64,000 bases of DNA, from NCBI RefSeq assembly GCF_900142175.1, contig NZ_FQZX01000002.1:1109063-1173062 (forward strand), given 5' to 3'. Of this stretch, positions 1-9,536 are shown piece after piece. The notes under the pieces are model-generated. The model worked only from the letters and a program-made list of their open reading frames with translations. It ran no database searches and was not told the origin of the DNA. This DNA comes from Maribacter aquivivus (GTDB taxonomy: Bacteria > Bacteroidota > Bacteroidia > Flavobacteriales > Flavobacteriaceae). How positions within the stretch are numbered: the first letter of the stretch is position 1; every line of letters starts with the position of its first letter. The position numbers were made by a program, and so were the translations under genes.

Positions 1-491
<491 letters not shown>

Positions 492-501
492 TTACGGGAC
501 A

Positions 502-530
502 CAAAGTTACAAATTGAGGTTAGAACTTAA
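502..530 (-). promoter_or_regulatory. Putative sigma-A promoter of pyrG
   Basis: On the minus strand a perfect Bacteroidota -7 element TAACTTTG occupies 509-502. An imperfect -33 element TTA sits 18 bases upstream (530-528), overlapping the end of the DUF3820 gene. The consensus TTG-N17-23-TAnnTTTG is established for Flavobacterium and Bacteroides. Assignment is by motif and position only. Confidence 0.5.
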
Positions 531-769
531 CGGATTTCTTTAGGAAAATGTTTTTGTATTTTACGAATTATCGATTCTAAGCCGTTTGTTTTGATTTCTA
601 ACATAGAACGCAATAAATCTCCCAATTTACCATCAGGAAATCCTTTTTGATTAAACCATACCAAATATGGCTCTGGTAAATCAATTAAATACTTACCCTT
701 ATACTTACCAAATGGCATTCGGTAGTGTGCCAATTCTATTAACTTCTGCTTATCAGGATTAATTTCCAT
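527..769 (-). CDS. DUF3820 family protein
   Basis: This is an 80-residue protein with the DUF3820 signature MPFGKYKGKYL near residues 18-28, followed by LPEPYLVWF. The same fold element (F-G-K-x-K-G-K) occurs at the C-terminus of some exonuclease-type proteins, including the one at 30398-31174 in this window. The biochemical role is unknown. It lies just upstream of pyrG on the same strand with 50 bases between them. No signal peptide or membrane segment is visible, so it is probably cytoplasmic. Confidence 0.8.
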   Translation of the reverse strand: MEINPDKQKLIELAHYRMPFGKYKGKYLIDLPEPYLVWFNQKGFPDGKLGDLLRSMLEIKTNGLESIIRKIQKHFPKEIR

Positions 770-829
770 TTTTAAATCTAAAAAAATTATCTTTAAACAA
801 TCAACTACTCAAACTACAATTCAATTAAC

Positions 830-1699
830 ATGAAAAGAAGAAATTTTATTGGAACCTCAGCGGCTGCCTCTGTCGGATTCTTAACTACTTCAGCAGCAAC
901 GGCATGCGATAAAAACCCTAAAACTGATGCTAAATTAAAGTACAATATTAACCATAGTGTTTGTTATTGGTGCTATGGAAGTATCCCTTTTGAAGATTTT
1001 CTTAAAAATTTAGTGGAATTAGATATTAGATCGATTGATTTAGTTGGACCAGATGAATTTCCACTTCTTAAGAAATATAACATTCACGCTTCTATGTGCT
1101 GGGGTGCAGGTATGGGGATAGAGAAAGGTTTTAACGATCTTTCTTTACACGAAGAGTTAATTGCAGATTATGAGCGTGTAATACCATTAGTGGCAGAAGC
1201 AGGTTATACCAACTTAATATGTTTTAGCGGAAATAGAAACGGAATGAACGATTTAGTTGGATTACGAAATTGCGCCTTAGGTTTAAAAAAACTAATGCCT
1301 TTGGCTGAAAAGCACGGCGTAGTTTTACAGATGGAACTTCTAAACAGTAAGGTTAATCATAAAGATTATATGTGTGACACCTCTGAATGGGGCGTATCTC
1401 TTTGCCAAGCAATAGGTTCTGAACATTTTAAATTGCTTTATGATATTTACCACATGCAAATTATGGAAGGTGATATCATTAGAAATATTGAAGATTACCA
1501 CCAGTACTACGGACACTACCATACTGGCGGAAACCCAGGTAGACATGAAATAGATGAAACCCAAGAAATTTTCTACCCTGCAGTTATGAAGGCTATTCTA
1601 AAAACAGGATATACGGGACATGTAGCGCAAGAATTCGTACCTAGCTGGGATGATAAAATTGCAGCACTAAAACAAGGCGTTACTATTTGTGATGTGTAA
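830..1699 (+). CDS. Hydroxypyruvate isomerase-family protein, exported (TIM barrel)
   Basis: This 289-residue protein of the xylose-isomerase-like TIM-barrel superfamily matches the hydroxypyruvate isomerase (Hyi) subgroup. That subgroup interconverts hydroxypyruvate and tartronate semialdehyde or related ketoses. The N-terminus KRRNFIGTSAAASVGF resembles a twin-arginine signal, and a cysteine at residue 26 (TAAC-like context) could be a lipobox. Late motifs YHTGGNPGRHE and GHVAQEFVPSWD are typical of Hyi proteins and carry likely metal-binding and catalytic His and Glu residues. It stands alone, with a terminator 22 bases downstream. The actual substrate is uncertain because exported homologues are poorly studied. 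Confidence 0.85.
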   Translation: MKRRNFIGTSAAASVGFLTTSAATACDKNPKTDAKLKYNINHSVCYWCYGSIPFEDFLKNLVELDIRSIDLVGPDEFPLLKKYNIHASMCWGAGMGIEKGFNDLSLHEELIADYERVIPLVAEAGYTNLICFSGNRNGMNDLVGLRNCALGLKKLMPLAEKHGVVLQMELLNSKVNHKDYMCDTSEWGVSLCQAIGSEHFKLLYDIYHMQIMEGDIIRNIEDYHQYYGHYHTGGNPGRHEIDETQEIFYPAVMKAILKTGYTGHVAQEFVPSWDDKIAALKQGVTICDV

Positions 1700-1720
1700 T
1701 TGATGTAAATTCTAAAAATT

Positions 1721-1750
1721 AAAAAGCACTTCTTACAGAAGTGCTTTTTT
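1721..1750. terminator. Bidirectional intrinsic terminator
   Basis: A perfect 12-bp stem (1721-1732 with 1738-1749) has a 5-base loop. It is flanked by A-run and T-run on the two sides, so it can stop transcription in both directions between the convergent genes ending at 1699 and 1772. Confidence 0.85.
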
Positions 1751-1771
1751 GTTACCGAAAAATTTTATGGC

Positions 1772-2305
1772 TTATAATTTCAAAGCACTCTCAATCTCTT
1801 TCACCCACCATTCCTGAACAGGTAAATTTCTTGAGTAGTTGGTTTCTGAATCGTATTTATTTTGAAAATCATTCAATTGTCTAATGGTAGCTTTATAGAT
1901 ACTACGAATCTCTTCTTTTACATTCTTAGTAAATTTTGTCTCTGCCAATTGCTTTCGCAATTTACGCGCATAGAGCTCGGTAATATCAAAATGTAATTGC
2001 TCATGCAACAAGGTAACATCATTACACAACTTAGGCTTATACCATGACTTTGTTGGATAGAAATAGGCGAATACCTTATAGTCTACCTGTAATTCGTCAT
2101 TCTCGTAAAAAGTGGAAAAGCGATAGGTAATACCGCTGGCTGTTGTTGCCGCAGCGCCGGAAGTTACGGGCACACTACCTTTAAAGTCATTCCAAGTAAA
2201 TCTAAAATCTGGCTCCCAAGACACTACTTCTTGACTCCGAACATTATAAATGGTCAGTAGCGCTAATAGAAATAAAACAAAATGTGCCTTTTTTATAAGT
2301 CCCAA
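1772..2305 (-). CDS. DUF922 domain protein, putative secreted zinc protease
   Basis: This 177-residue secreted protein has a signal peptide at residues 1-24 (hydrophobic FVLFLLALLTIYNV, then RSQ). The body contains WEPDFRFTWNDFKG, typical of DUF922, and a metal-binding motif HEQLHFDITE (HExxH variant with a following acidic residue). DUF922 is described as a predicted secreted Zn-dependent protease family, but activity here is inferred. It is last in the guaA operon and its start overlaps the osmC-like gene by 13 bases, suggesting translational coupling. Confidence 0.8.
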   Translation of the reverse strand: MGLIKKAHFVLFLLALLTIYNVRSQEVVSWEPDFRFTWNDFKGSVPVTSGAAATTASGITYRFSTFYENDELQVDYKVFAYFYPTKSWYKPKLCNDVTLLHEQLHFDITELYARKLRKQLAETKFTKNVKEEIRSIYKATIRQLNDFQNKYDSETNYSRNLPVQEWWVKEIESALKL

Positions 2306-2697
2306 TTATAAGTGATTACTTTCTCAATATCTGGATGTAAACTATAGTGCACAGGGCAAGTATTTGCCGTGTGCACTAAAATCTTTCTATTCTTATCTGA
2401 AATATCTTTTGGCAAATGAACTTCTACTTCTATTTTAGATATTCTTCTAGGTGAAGCAGCCATGTGCTTGGTAACAGATGCCGTAGTACCTTTTAAGTCT
2501 ACTTCTAACCCGTTTGCCTTAATACCCATCATTGTTAACATACAACTAGCCAAACCTGTAGCAACGGTATCTGTAGGTGAAAATGCCTGACCTAAACCAT
2601 TATTATCTACTGGTGCATCTGTCACGAAAGAATCATTCGATTTTAAATGAACACATTCAGTTCTTAAATCTCCGTTGTAGGTTACTTTTGATGTCAT
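2293..2697 (-). CDS. OsmC/Ohr family peroxiredoxin-like protein
   Basis: This 134-residue OsmC-family protein probably reduces organic or fatty acid hydroperoxides by a two-cysteine mechanism in the cytoplasm. The peroxidatic cysteine is C52 in the helix motif GLASCMLTMMG and the resolving cysteine is C114 in NTCPVHYSL, both at family-typical positions. The length is normal. Its start codon directly abuts the stop of the upstream LysM gene and its 3' end overlaps the DUF922 gene, so it is embedded in the guaA operon. Ohr versus OsmC subgroup is not resolved. Confidence 0.9.
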   Translation of the reverse strand: MTSKVTYNGDLRTECVHLKSNDSFVTDAPVDNNGLGQAFSPTDTVATGLASCMLTMMGIKANGLEVDLKGTTASVTKHMAASPRRISKIEVEVHLPKDISDKNRKILVHTANTCPVHYSLHPDIEKVITYNWDL

Positions 2698-4914
2698 CTA
2701 CTCTATTGTTTTAATTCTTAAATCATCCATCATCATAATGTATGAAGATTGATTATAATACCCTGCAACACCTTTTCTCTGGTAATTGAATTTATTACCG
2801 TTGTATTGAGTTTCACCAATAAATCTAGACACATCAATTAAACTGTTATTGTAAGCTAATTTCAACAAGAGGTCATAAGTAAGATCGAAACCTCTAACAG
2901 CATATTTATCTGGATCATCACCAAAACGTTTTCTGTAACGTTCAACAAATGAATTGTTTTTCACCTGACGATTTACCGAAGGATACGTAAACTTCAAATT
3001 AGATAAATGCGTATTTGAAATAACGTCATTTTCAAAAGCAGAATTCATATCTGTTGTAAACATGCGAACATTAACTTTGTCTTTACCTAACACAGGATCA
3101 AAAGCTGTATTATTGAATGAATTTAAAATAGATACTACACTGGCAATCAACTTATAATTATCAGATTCTACAAACACCCAGTTAGAAACATCATCTGAAA
3201 GTAGGGTTTGTAATTTATCTCTATTAATACCTATATTCTTCTCTTCTTCCTTTACTACAACTACTTTCGCCGTTGGAAATCGTTTTATAATAGCCTCTTT
3301 CTCCTTTTTATTATCCTCGTCTGCGATAATCAAAAGAGTTTCATCTTTATGGTTAGCTTCTACATAATCTAACATATGTTTCCAAAGCACTTCTTCATCA
3401 GTATATGAAAAGAATACATTATCTAAACTTAAATCGCTTTTTGCTGGTACCGGTGCTACCACAGGAACATTAAATTTAGATGCCTGTACTGCAGTTTCTT
3501 TAAGCGATGGTATATCTAAAGGTCCAAAAACCGCACTATAACTACCCAATTGTTCTCCTTGCAGAATCTCCTTTGTTTTCGCTAAATCTAATTGGTTATC
3601 AAACGTTTTTACATCAATTGATACTCCCAATGATTTCATTGAGTCAATAGCTACCAAAGCACCAGAATACAGACCTAGACTATATTTTAAACTATTTCGA
3701 TTATCTATAATCTTTTCAGTCTCTTCTTTATTACTTAAATCAAGCTTGTCTAATCTAAAAGGCAACAAAAACAATACTTTAGGTCTTACAGATACATTTA
3801 TACTGTCTAATAAGTTTACCTTATCTAATACCAAAGCATTTCTAACCTCAAAATCCCCAACATTATCTTTTGGTAATTTTAAAACCATACCAGCTTTTAG
3901 ACCATCTTTTAAATCAGGATTCAAAGCAACCAATTCTGCCCAAGTCATTCCGAATTTTCTAGTTAACCGAAACTCATTTTGTTTTGGCTTAACTTCATAA
4001 AAAATGTAGTTATCAGTATTTATTTCCCCTGTTTCTACTTTCTGCTCAGGAATACGAATAATCATACCTTCTTTTAATCCGCCACGTTCTGTAATTTCAG
4101 GATTTAAGCGAACTATCTCGTCTGACTTAACACCAAATTCTTTTTCCAAACGATAAAAATTCATTTTGGCGGGTACAGTATATGAAGTATATAATTGTGT
4201 TACCTGATTTTTAACTGTGCTACCTGCAATTTTAGGCATTAACAATTCATATCCTTCAGATAAATAATTATTAGCTGTAGACAACCCTGGGTTTAGTTCT
4301 AGCATTCTTTCTATGGTAATACCATATTTATGAGCTATACTCCACCTTGTTTCTTTTGCTGCAACAATGTACTTTTCTAAATCATCTTGATTACCAACTA
4401 CTTCTTCAACTTTAGGAGCACGGTATTTGGGAATACGCAAATCCATCTTCTTTTGAAGTGGAGAAGCATACAACTTCGGATTGTATTTTTTTAGCTCATC
4501 TTCAGTAATATTATACATCTGAGTAATGCCAAAAATTGTTTCCTTTTTCTTGACACGGTGCTCTGTATAACCAATAGGCTCTCTTGCCTTTACCGAATCT
4601 TGAACTACTCTAGTGTTTACTGTTGATGTTACCGTACTAGAAGTGGGTGTATTAGAAACAGGCGCACTTGTTTGCTCAACTATCTTTTTACCCGGCACTA
4701 CCAATATCGTATTCGACCTCAGTTTCTGACCTTCACTAATTTCCTTATTATACTGTAATATACTTGCAGGTGAAACTCCGTACATTTTAGAAATGCTTTC
4801 TAAAGTTTCTCCTGATTTTACTTGATGGGTATTGAATTTTTGCGCCATTGCTGTGCAAGACACTAATAAACAAAATGACCCTATTAAGTAAATTTGATTA
4901 AACATGTATTTCAT
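2698..4914 (-). CDS. LysM-repeat protein fused to a periplasmic-binding-like domain
   Basis: This exported 738-residue protein has a signal peptide (residues 1-24, ending in CTAMAQ, perhaps a lipoprotein cysteine at C20). Five LysM-like units follow near residues 28-75, 116-163, 182-229, 243-290 and 303-350, each with the VKxxET...Y(G/N)(V/I)...NP pattern. From about residue 380 onward (RPKVLFLLPFRLDKL) it resembles a type 1 periplasmic ligand-binding fold, related to LppC/receptor-family domains. LysM units bind peptidoglycan, so it is likely a wall-tethered periplasmic sensor or synthesis cofactor. It starts 1 base after guaA ends. The exact role is unknown. Confidence 0.85.
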   Translation of the reverse strand: MKYMFNQIYLIGSFCLLVSCTAMAQKFNTHQVKSGETLESISKMYGVSPASILQYNKEISEGQKLRSNTILVVPGKKIVEQTSAPVSNTPTSSTVTSTVNTRVVQDSVKAREPIGYTEHRVKKKETIFGITQMYNITEDELKKYNPKLYASPLQKKMDLRIPKYRAPKVEEVVGNQDDLEKYIVAAKETRWSIAHKYGITIERMLELNPGLSTANNYLSEGYELLMPKIAGSTVKNQVTQLYTSYTVPAKMNFYRLEKEFGVKSDEIVRLNPEITERGGLKEGMIIRIPEQKVETGEINTDNYIFYEVKPKQNEFRLTRKFGMTWAELVALNPDLKDGLKAGMVLKLPKDNVGDFEVRNALVLDKVNLLDSINVSVRPKVLFLLPFRLDKLDLSNKEETEKIIDNRNSLKYSLGLYSGALVAIDSMKSLGVSIDVKTFDNQLDLAKTKEILQGEQLGSYSAVFGPLDIPSLKETAVQASKFNVPVVAPVPAKSDLSLDNVFFSYTDEEVLWKHMLDYVEANHKDETLLIIADEDNKKEKEAIIKRFPTAKVVVVKEEEKNIGINRDKLQTLLSDDVSNWVFVESDNYKLIASVVSILNSFNNTAFDPVLGKDKVNVRMFTTDMNSAFENDVISNTHLSNLKFTYPSVNRQVKNNSFVERYRKRFGDDPDKYAVRGFDLTYDLLLKLAYNNSLIDVSRFIGETQYNGNKFNYQRKGVAGYYNQSSYIMMMDDLRIKTIE

Positions 4915-4915
4915 A

Positions 4916-6448
4916 CTATTCCCATTCTATTGTTGCTGGTGGCTTTGAACTTATATCATATACGACACGATTGACCCCAGGGACTTTATTAATTATATCA
5001 TTTGATGTTTTTTGTAGAAACTCATATGGCAAATTCACCCAATCGGCTGTCATACCATCTGTACTTTCTACAGCTCTAAGCGCTACACATTTTTCATACG
5101 TACGCTCATCTCCCATTACACCAACACTATTTACTGGCAGTAACATAGCACCTGCTTGCCATACTTTATCATACAGATCCCATTTTTTTAATCCGTCTAT
5201 AAAAATAGCATCTACTTCTTGTAGAATAGCCACTTTCTCTGGAGTGATATCCCCAAGAATACGAATTGCCAAACCAGGACCAGGAAAAGGATGTCTACCC
5301 AACAATGCCTTGTCGATACCCAAGCTAGCTCCTACTCTTCTTACTTCATCTTTAAATAACATCTTCAATGGTTCTACCACTTTCAATTTCATATAATCTG
5401 GCAAACCACCTACATTATGGTGACTCTTTATAGTTTGTGACGGACCACCGGTTGCTGATACAGATTCGATAACATCAGGATAAATTGTACCCTGTGCCAA
5501 CCATTTTGCATTTTCAACCAAATGTGATTCATCGTCAAAAACTTCTATAAATACACGACCAATTGTTTTTCTTTTAGTTTCTGGATCACTCTCACCAGCT
5601 AAATCATCCAAAAAACGTGCCGAAGCATCTACACCTTTTACATTTAAGCCCATACCTTCGTATTGCTTCAATACATCACTAAACTCGTTCTTTCTTAAAA
5701 GACCGTTGTTCACGAATATACAATGAAGGTTTTTGCCTATTGCTTTATGCAACAAAACTGCTGCTACGGTAGAATCTACTCCACCAGATAATCCTAAAAT
5801 CACCTTTTCATCTCCAATTTTTTCTTTTAACTCTGCTACTGTTTTATCAACAAAAGCATCGGGAGTCCAAGTTTGTTCCATGCCGGCAATATTCACCAAA
5901 AAGTTCTCCAAAACTTGTTTTCCGTCCTTTGAGTGATATACTTCTGGGTGAAACTGAATTGCATATGTCTCTTCGCCTTCAAACTTAAATGCTGCATTTT
6001 CCACATCGTGGGTACTTGCCAATAAGGTTGTATTCTCTGGTAGGTGCTTAATCGTATCTGCATGGCTCATCCATACTTGGCTGCCTGTATCAACTTTATC
6101 AAAAAATGGTTCGTTTTCCTTAATAAAGCTAAGGTTGGCACGACCATATTCTCTTGTATTAGATTTTTCTACACTACCACCATGAAAATGCGCCAAATAC
6201 TGTGCGCCATAACAAACGCCCAATAATGGTTTTTTACCGCGTATTTCAGACAGATCCGGATGAACGGCATCTTCGCCCCTAACCGATAAAGGAGATCCAG
6301 AAAGAATCACCGCTTTATACTCAGAAAGGTCTTTTGGTAGTTTATTATAAGGTTTAATTTCGGAGAAAATATTCAGCTCACGTACACGTCTTCCAATCAA
6401 TTGGGTGTATTGTGAACCAAAATCTAGTATCAGGACTTTATTTTGCAT
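4916..6448 (-). CDS. guaA: GMP synthase (glutamine-hydrolysing)
   Basis: Converts XMP to GMP using ATP and glutamine, the final step of GMP synthesis. This 510-residue protein has the class I glutamine amidotransferase domain first, with the nucleophile in [13 protein letters not shown] and the His-Glu pair in FHPEVYHS. The ATP pyrophosphatase domain follows with P-loop [11 protein letters not shown], then the dimerisation domain with [13 protein letters not shown] start it at the ATG at 6448 ([15 protein letters not shown]). A further in-frame extension upstream uses TTG and is not family-like. It heads a four-gene operon with no gap to the LysM gene. Confidence 0.98.
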   Translation of the reverse strand: MQNKVLILDFGSQYTQLIGRRVRELNIFSEIKPYNKLPKDLSEYKAVILSGSPLSVRGEDAVHPDLSEIRGKKPLLGVCYGAQYLAHFHGGSVEKSNTREYGRANLSFIKENEPFFDKVDTGSQVWMSHADTIKHLPENTTLLASTHDVENAAFKFEGEETYAIQFHPEVYHSKDGKQVLENFLVNIAGMEQTWTPDAFVDKTVAELKEKIGDEKVILGLSGGVDSTVAAVLLHKAIGKNLHCIFVNNGLLRKNEFSDVLKQYEGMGLNVKGVDASARFLDDLAGESDPETKRKTIGRVFIEVFDDESHLVENAKWLAQGTIYPDVIESVSATGGPSQTIKSHHNVGGLPDYMKLKVVEPLKMLFKDEVRRVGASLGIDKALLGRHPFPGPGLAIRILGDITPEKVAILQEVDAIFIDGLKKWDLYDKVWQAGAMLLPVNSVGVMGDERTYEKCVALRAVESTDGMTADWVNLPYEFLQKTSNDIINKVPGVNRVVYDISSKPPATIEWE

Positions 6449-6522
6449 GGGCAAAAATAGCAAATTGACAGTTCTTGAAAAGGATCTTTTGTTATATTTA
6501 AACTCTATTTTAAATATTTTTC

Positions 6523-7248
6523 ATGAAACACGTTAGTGCATTAATTTTTGGAGTAGCAATTGTTATTGCTGCCTATTTTTTGGGTAACGCATATATACAA
6601 AGGGCGAATCCCCCACAAATGATATCTGTTACTGGTTTGGGTAATGAAAATTTTACTTCTGATCTTATTGTTTGGGAAGGTCAATTTTCTACAAATAGCA
6701 CCGTATTAAAGACAGCTTTTGATCAATTAAATAGAGATAAAGAGATTGTTCGCCAATATTTGACATCTAAAGGTATTGATGTGAGCAGCATAATTTTCAA
6801 TAGTGTACAAACTACAGAAATGCGAGATAACCAATATGAAAATGGAAATTACGTGGGTAGTATTTTTAGAGGTTATCAATTAATTCAGACTCTAAAAATA
6901 GAATCTGAAGATGTTGCGTTAATTGAAGGTGTTTCTAGAGAAATAACCGAATTATTGAATAAAGGGGTGCAATTCAACTCTTCACCGCCAAGATATTACT
7001 ATACCAAATTAGCGGACCTTAAAATTGAAATGATTTCGAAAGCTACCGAAGATGCTAGAATACGTGCTGAAAAAATAGCTGAAAATGCAGGTAGTAATTT
7101 AGGTGATTTGGTTTCTGCCAATATGGGCGTATTTCAAATTACGGGTCAAAACTCTGGTGAAGATTATAGTTGGGGCGGTGCATACAACACCTCATCTAAA
7201 AATAAAACAGCATCTATTACCATGCGCCTAGAATACAAGGTAAAGTAA
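6523..7248 (+). CDS. SIMPL domain protein (DUF541), membrane-anchored
   Basis: This 241-residue protein has one N-terminal membrane segment (about residues 5-22, ALIFGVAIVIAAYFLGNA) followed by a SIMPL domain. ISVTGLGNENFTSD near residue 34 and ARIRAEKIAENAGSNLGDL near residue 180 are typical of this family. Relatives include E. coli YggE and mammalian SIMPL. The biochemical function is unknown, with links to stress and periplasmic homeostasis. It is divergent from guaA and followed by a strong terminator, so it is monocistronic. Confidence 0.85.
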   Translation: MKHVSALIFGVAIVIAAYFLGNAYIQRANPPQMISVTGLGNENFTSDLIVWEGQFSTNSTVLKTAFDQLNRDKEIVRQYLTSKGIDVSSIIFNSVQTTEMRDNQYENGNYVGSIFRGYQLIQTLKIESEDVALIEGVSREITELLNKGVQFNSSPPRYYYTKLADLKIEMISKATEDARIRAEKIAENAGSNLGDLVSANMGVFQITGQNSGEDYSWGGAYNTSSKNKTASITMRLEYKVK

Positions 7249-7303
7249 TAGTGTTACTTTGATTAATGTCATTTATTGATCTGGTAAAGAATATATTAAA
7301 TAT

Positions 7304-7330
7304 AAAAGCCCGGTAATCACCCGGGCTTTT
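7304..7330 (+). terminator. Intrinsic terminator after SIMPL gene
   Basis: A 10-bp GC-rich stem (7304-7313 with 7321-7330, AAAAGCCCGG/CCGGGCTTTT) has a 7-base loop, 55 bases after the SIMPL stop codon. Confidence 0.85.
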
Positions 7331-7617
7331 CAATCAACCAATTATCAAACCGAATACTTAATAAATCTTTTTCATAACAATCTGTATTCAAATACTAAGT
7401 CGTTACTTATCTTTTCAACTTACAATCTTATTTCAAAAAAAAAGAAAGCTCAGGAACCACCCCGAGCTTTCACATAATCAAAAACCAAATTCAAACCAAA
7501 GCTTAAAAATTGAACCTAATCAATTTCCTTTTCACAGCTATTACTTATATAACAACCAACCTCTCTTTTACCCTACCTTTAAATCGTATTATTTTTACCT
7601 TTAGATAAATCACCTGC
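7331..7617. other. Non-coding gap with an orphan minus-strand terminator
   Basis: I see no convincing coding frame here. The only structured element is the hairpin at 7435-7471. The rest is AT-rich and could hold the promoter for the PNPOx-like gene at 7618. Confidence 0.5.
7435..7471 (-). terminator. Orphan intrinsic terminator, minus strand
   Basis: GAAAGCTC (7444-7451) pairs with GAGCTTTC (7464-7471), with extra G-C pairs inside the loop. A run of nine A at 7435-7443 gives a U-tract only on the minus strand. Both flanking genes are on the plus strand, so no annotated transcript needs it. Confidence 0.65.
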
Positions 7618-8163
7618 ATGATAAATTCATTTTTTGAAGAACTAAATACTGAAATACACAACGGAGTAACTGAAAGAGGACACCCGTTCAGGTTCATTAC
7701 CATGGCAACGGTAGGCAATGAAACAGTAGCTCGTTTGCGTACTGTAGTACTTAGAGAGGTTAGCGATGATTTACGTTTAACTATTTATACAGATGGTCGC
7801 ACTGAAAAGATGAAACATATTGCGGATAATAATCAAGTTAGTTTTCTACTATATCATCCTGAAAAAATGTTACAATTAAAGGTTGAAGGTACTGCCCAAG
7901 TAATTACGAATAAAGATAGATTGAATACCACTTGGCAAAACATTCAACCCAACAGCAGAAAAGATTACATTACTCAAATTAGCCCAGGTAGTTCTATTAA
8001 AAACCCTGATCATGTAGAATATATTGAAAACGAAAACTACTTTACGATAATTGATATTATTCCGTCAAAAATTGAATATTTAAAACTTCAGCGCCCTAAT
8101 CATATTAGAGCACTATTTACAAAGATCGATGATAAATGGAATGGGGAATTTTTAGTTCCTTAA
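7618..8163 (+). CDS. Pyridoxamine 5'-phosphate oxidase-family flavoprotein
   Basis: This 181-residue FMN-binding split-barrel protein is related to pyridoxamine phosphate oxidases. Supporting segments are FRFITMATVGNETVARLRTVVLREV (core quoted in part: RLRTVVLRE), IYTDGRTEKMKHI and QVSFLLYHP. Together they form the strand order of the flavin-binding barrel. It is shorter than PdxH and lacks the C-terminal PNPOx dimerisation signature I would expect, so it is a PNPOx-like family member rather than PdxH itself. It ends in a 4-base stop overlap with the convergent glycosyltransferase gene. Confidence 0.8.
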   Translation: MINSFFEELNTEIHNGVTERGHPFRFITMATVGNETVARLRTVVLREVSDDLRLTIYTDGRTEKMKHIADNNQVSFLLYHPEKMLQLKVEGTAQVITNKDRLNTTWQNIQPNSRKDYITQISPGSSIKNPDHVEYIENENYFTIIDIIPSKIEYLKLQRPNHIRALFTKIDDKWNGEFLVP

Positions 8164-9533
8164 TCTGTGCAGAAATATAGATTTTCTTTTTCTTTTCCAA
8201 AACCAATCAAACTATCTACAGGTGTGGTTTGTTTTACTTCGGATAGATTAATCGTTATTTTAACTTCCTTTTTATGTTTGAATTCTAAGGTTCTCAAGGA
8301 ATAATCATCTGCAGAAATTATTGTTCGCTCAGGATGTAACAATCGCACATTACCTGCATAGGTTACATTAGGAAGCACCCATTGATATTCATCATAATTC
8401 TTGTTCAACTTATTGGCAATAGGCTCAAAACCAAAATGAACAGATGATGGAATATTCAATATTTTTTCTATTGGTGTTCTTATAGTTTGAACACCAATTA
8501 CGGCAATAAAAACCCAGTACCCAACAGATAACAATGTCGCTTTATTTTTAAAACTAAGAGTCTCTATCAGTAGTACTACAAAAGGAATAAAAAGTGGCAG
8601 TAACCACCTCGTCTCTACTTTCTGACTTTGAAAAACAAGAAAGAACAAGCCCAACACTATAAATTGTACCAAGAACATTTTAGAAAACCAGTGTAATTTT
8701 TGCTTATTGAAACCTATGAATTTTGAGAAGTAGCCAATACCAACAACTAGAAGAATAGGAAACAACAAAGCAAACAACGCCTTCCAATAAATTAAAATCG
8801 GCATAAATGAAAATTCCGATTCAACTTCTTCGATTCCTATTTTCTCTTCAATACTAGATGCTAAAAAAGATTGAAATCCGTCAGGCCCCAATAACCAATA
8901 GACATGTGGCGCAACTAACAAACAAGAAAGCAAAATAGTGAACAACATTTTCGGGTTAAATACTATAGCTCTCAAATCTTTATCCCATAAAAAACCTAAG
9001 GCGAAGGTTACAAGAAAAAATGCATAATTGTATTTAGATAATAAACCTACACCCACGACAAAACCGAGTAATAGATAATTTGAAATCGATTTTCGTTGCA
9101 TCAATAACTGTATACAATAGTATGACGCTACTACACTTAAACACAATAGACTGGTATGTGAAAGCCTTCTGAACGTAAAATCTATATACACCGGTATTAA
9201 AGCCAATGCCAAAACAGCCAATTTAGATGTATCAGCATCTTTAATTCTTAGCTTAGAATATCGATACAACATAAGTAATGTGCCGGCAAACAAAATTCCT
9301 CTAAGAATGGAAAATGATATTTTACCTACACCAAATATAGTATTGAAACCATATTGCAACCATGTATAAAATGGTGGCTGATCGTCATAACCCCAACGAA
9401 GCCATTGCGAATAATATGCCTGTTCAGCGTCTTCTAACTCCAAGGCACTTTTAAAAAATGTAATTAAGGTTATGGCTAAAAACGATAATAAAGCAAGTAC
9501 GGCTATCTTATTTAGAGATACGTTCTTGCCCAT
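8160..9533 (-). CDS. GT39-type membrane glycosyltransferase (ArnT/PMT-like)
   Basis: This 457-residue integral membrane protein has about 10-12 hydrophobic segments. The first periplasmic loop has the acidic motif LEDAEQAYYSQWLRWGYDDQ followed by PPFYTWLQ, matching the catalytic Asp/Glu loop of dolichyl-phosphate-mannose mannosyltransferase-like (PMT_2, GT39/GT83) enzymes. These use polyprenyl-phosphate sugars to modify lipid A, glycans or proteins. Acceptor and sugar cannot be read from the sequence. It lies 3 bases downstream of bshC on the same strand and is probably co-transcribed. The C-terminal 100 residues form a soluble extracytoplasmic domain. Confidence 0.85.
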   Translation of the reverse strand: MGKNVSLNKIAVLALLSFLAITLITFFKSALELEDAEQAYYSQWLRWGYDDQPPFYTWLQYGFNTIFGVGKISFSILRGILFAGTLLMLYRYSKLRIKDADTSKLAVLALALIPVYIDFTFRRLSHTSLLCLSVVASYYCIQLLMQRKSISNYLLLGFVVGVGLLSKYNYAFFLVTFALGFLWDKDLRAIVFNPKMLFTILLSCLLVAPHVYWLLGPDGFQSFLASSIEEKIGIEEVESEFSFMPILIYWKALFALLFPILLVVGIGYFSKFIGFNKQKLHWFSKMFLVQFIVLGLFFLVFQSQKVETRWLLPLFIPFVVLLIETLSFKNKATLLSVGYWVFIAVIGVQTIRTPIEKILNIPSSVHFGFEPIANKLNKNYDEYQWVLPNVTYAGNVRLLHPERTIISADDYSLRTLEFKHKKEVKITINLSEVKQTTPVDSLIGFGKEKENLYFCTD

Positions 9534-9536
9534 CTT

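Noticed and set aside
4971..5396. Plus-strand 141-residue frame inside guaA
   Set aside because: It lies fully antisense within a highly conserved housekeeping gene and has no recognisable motif.
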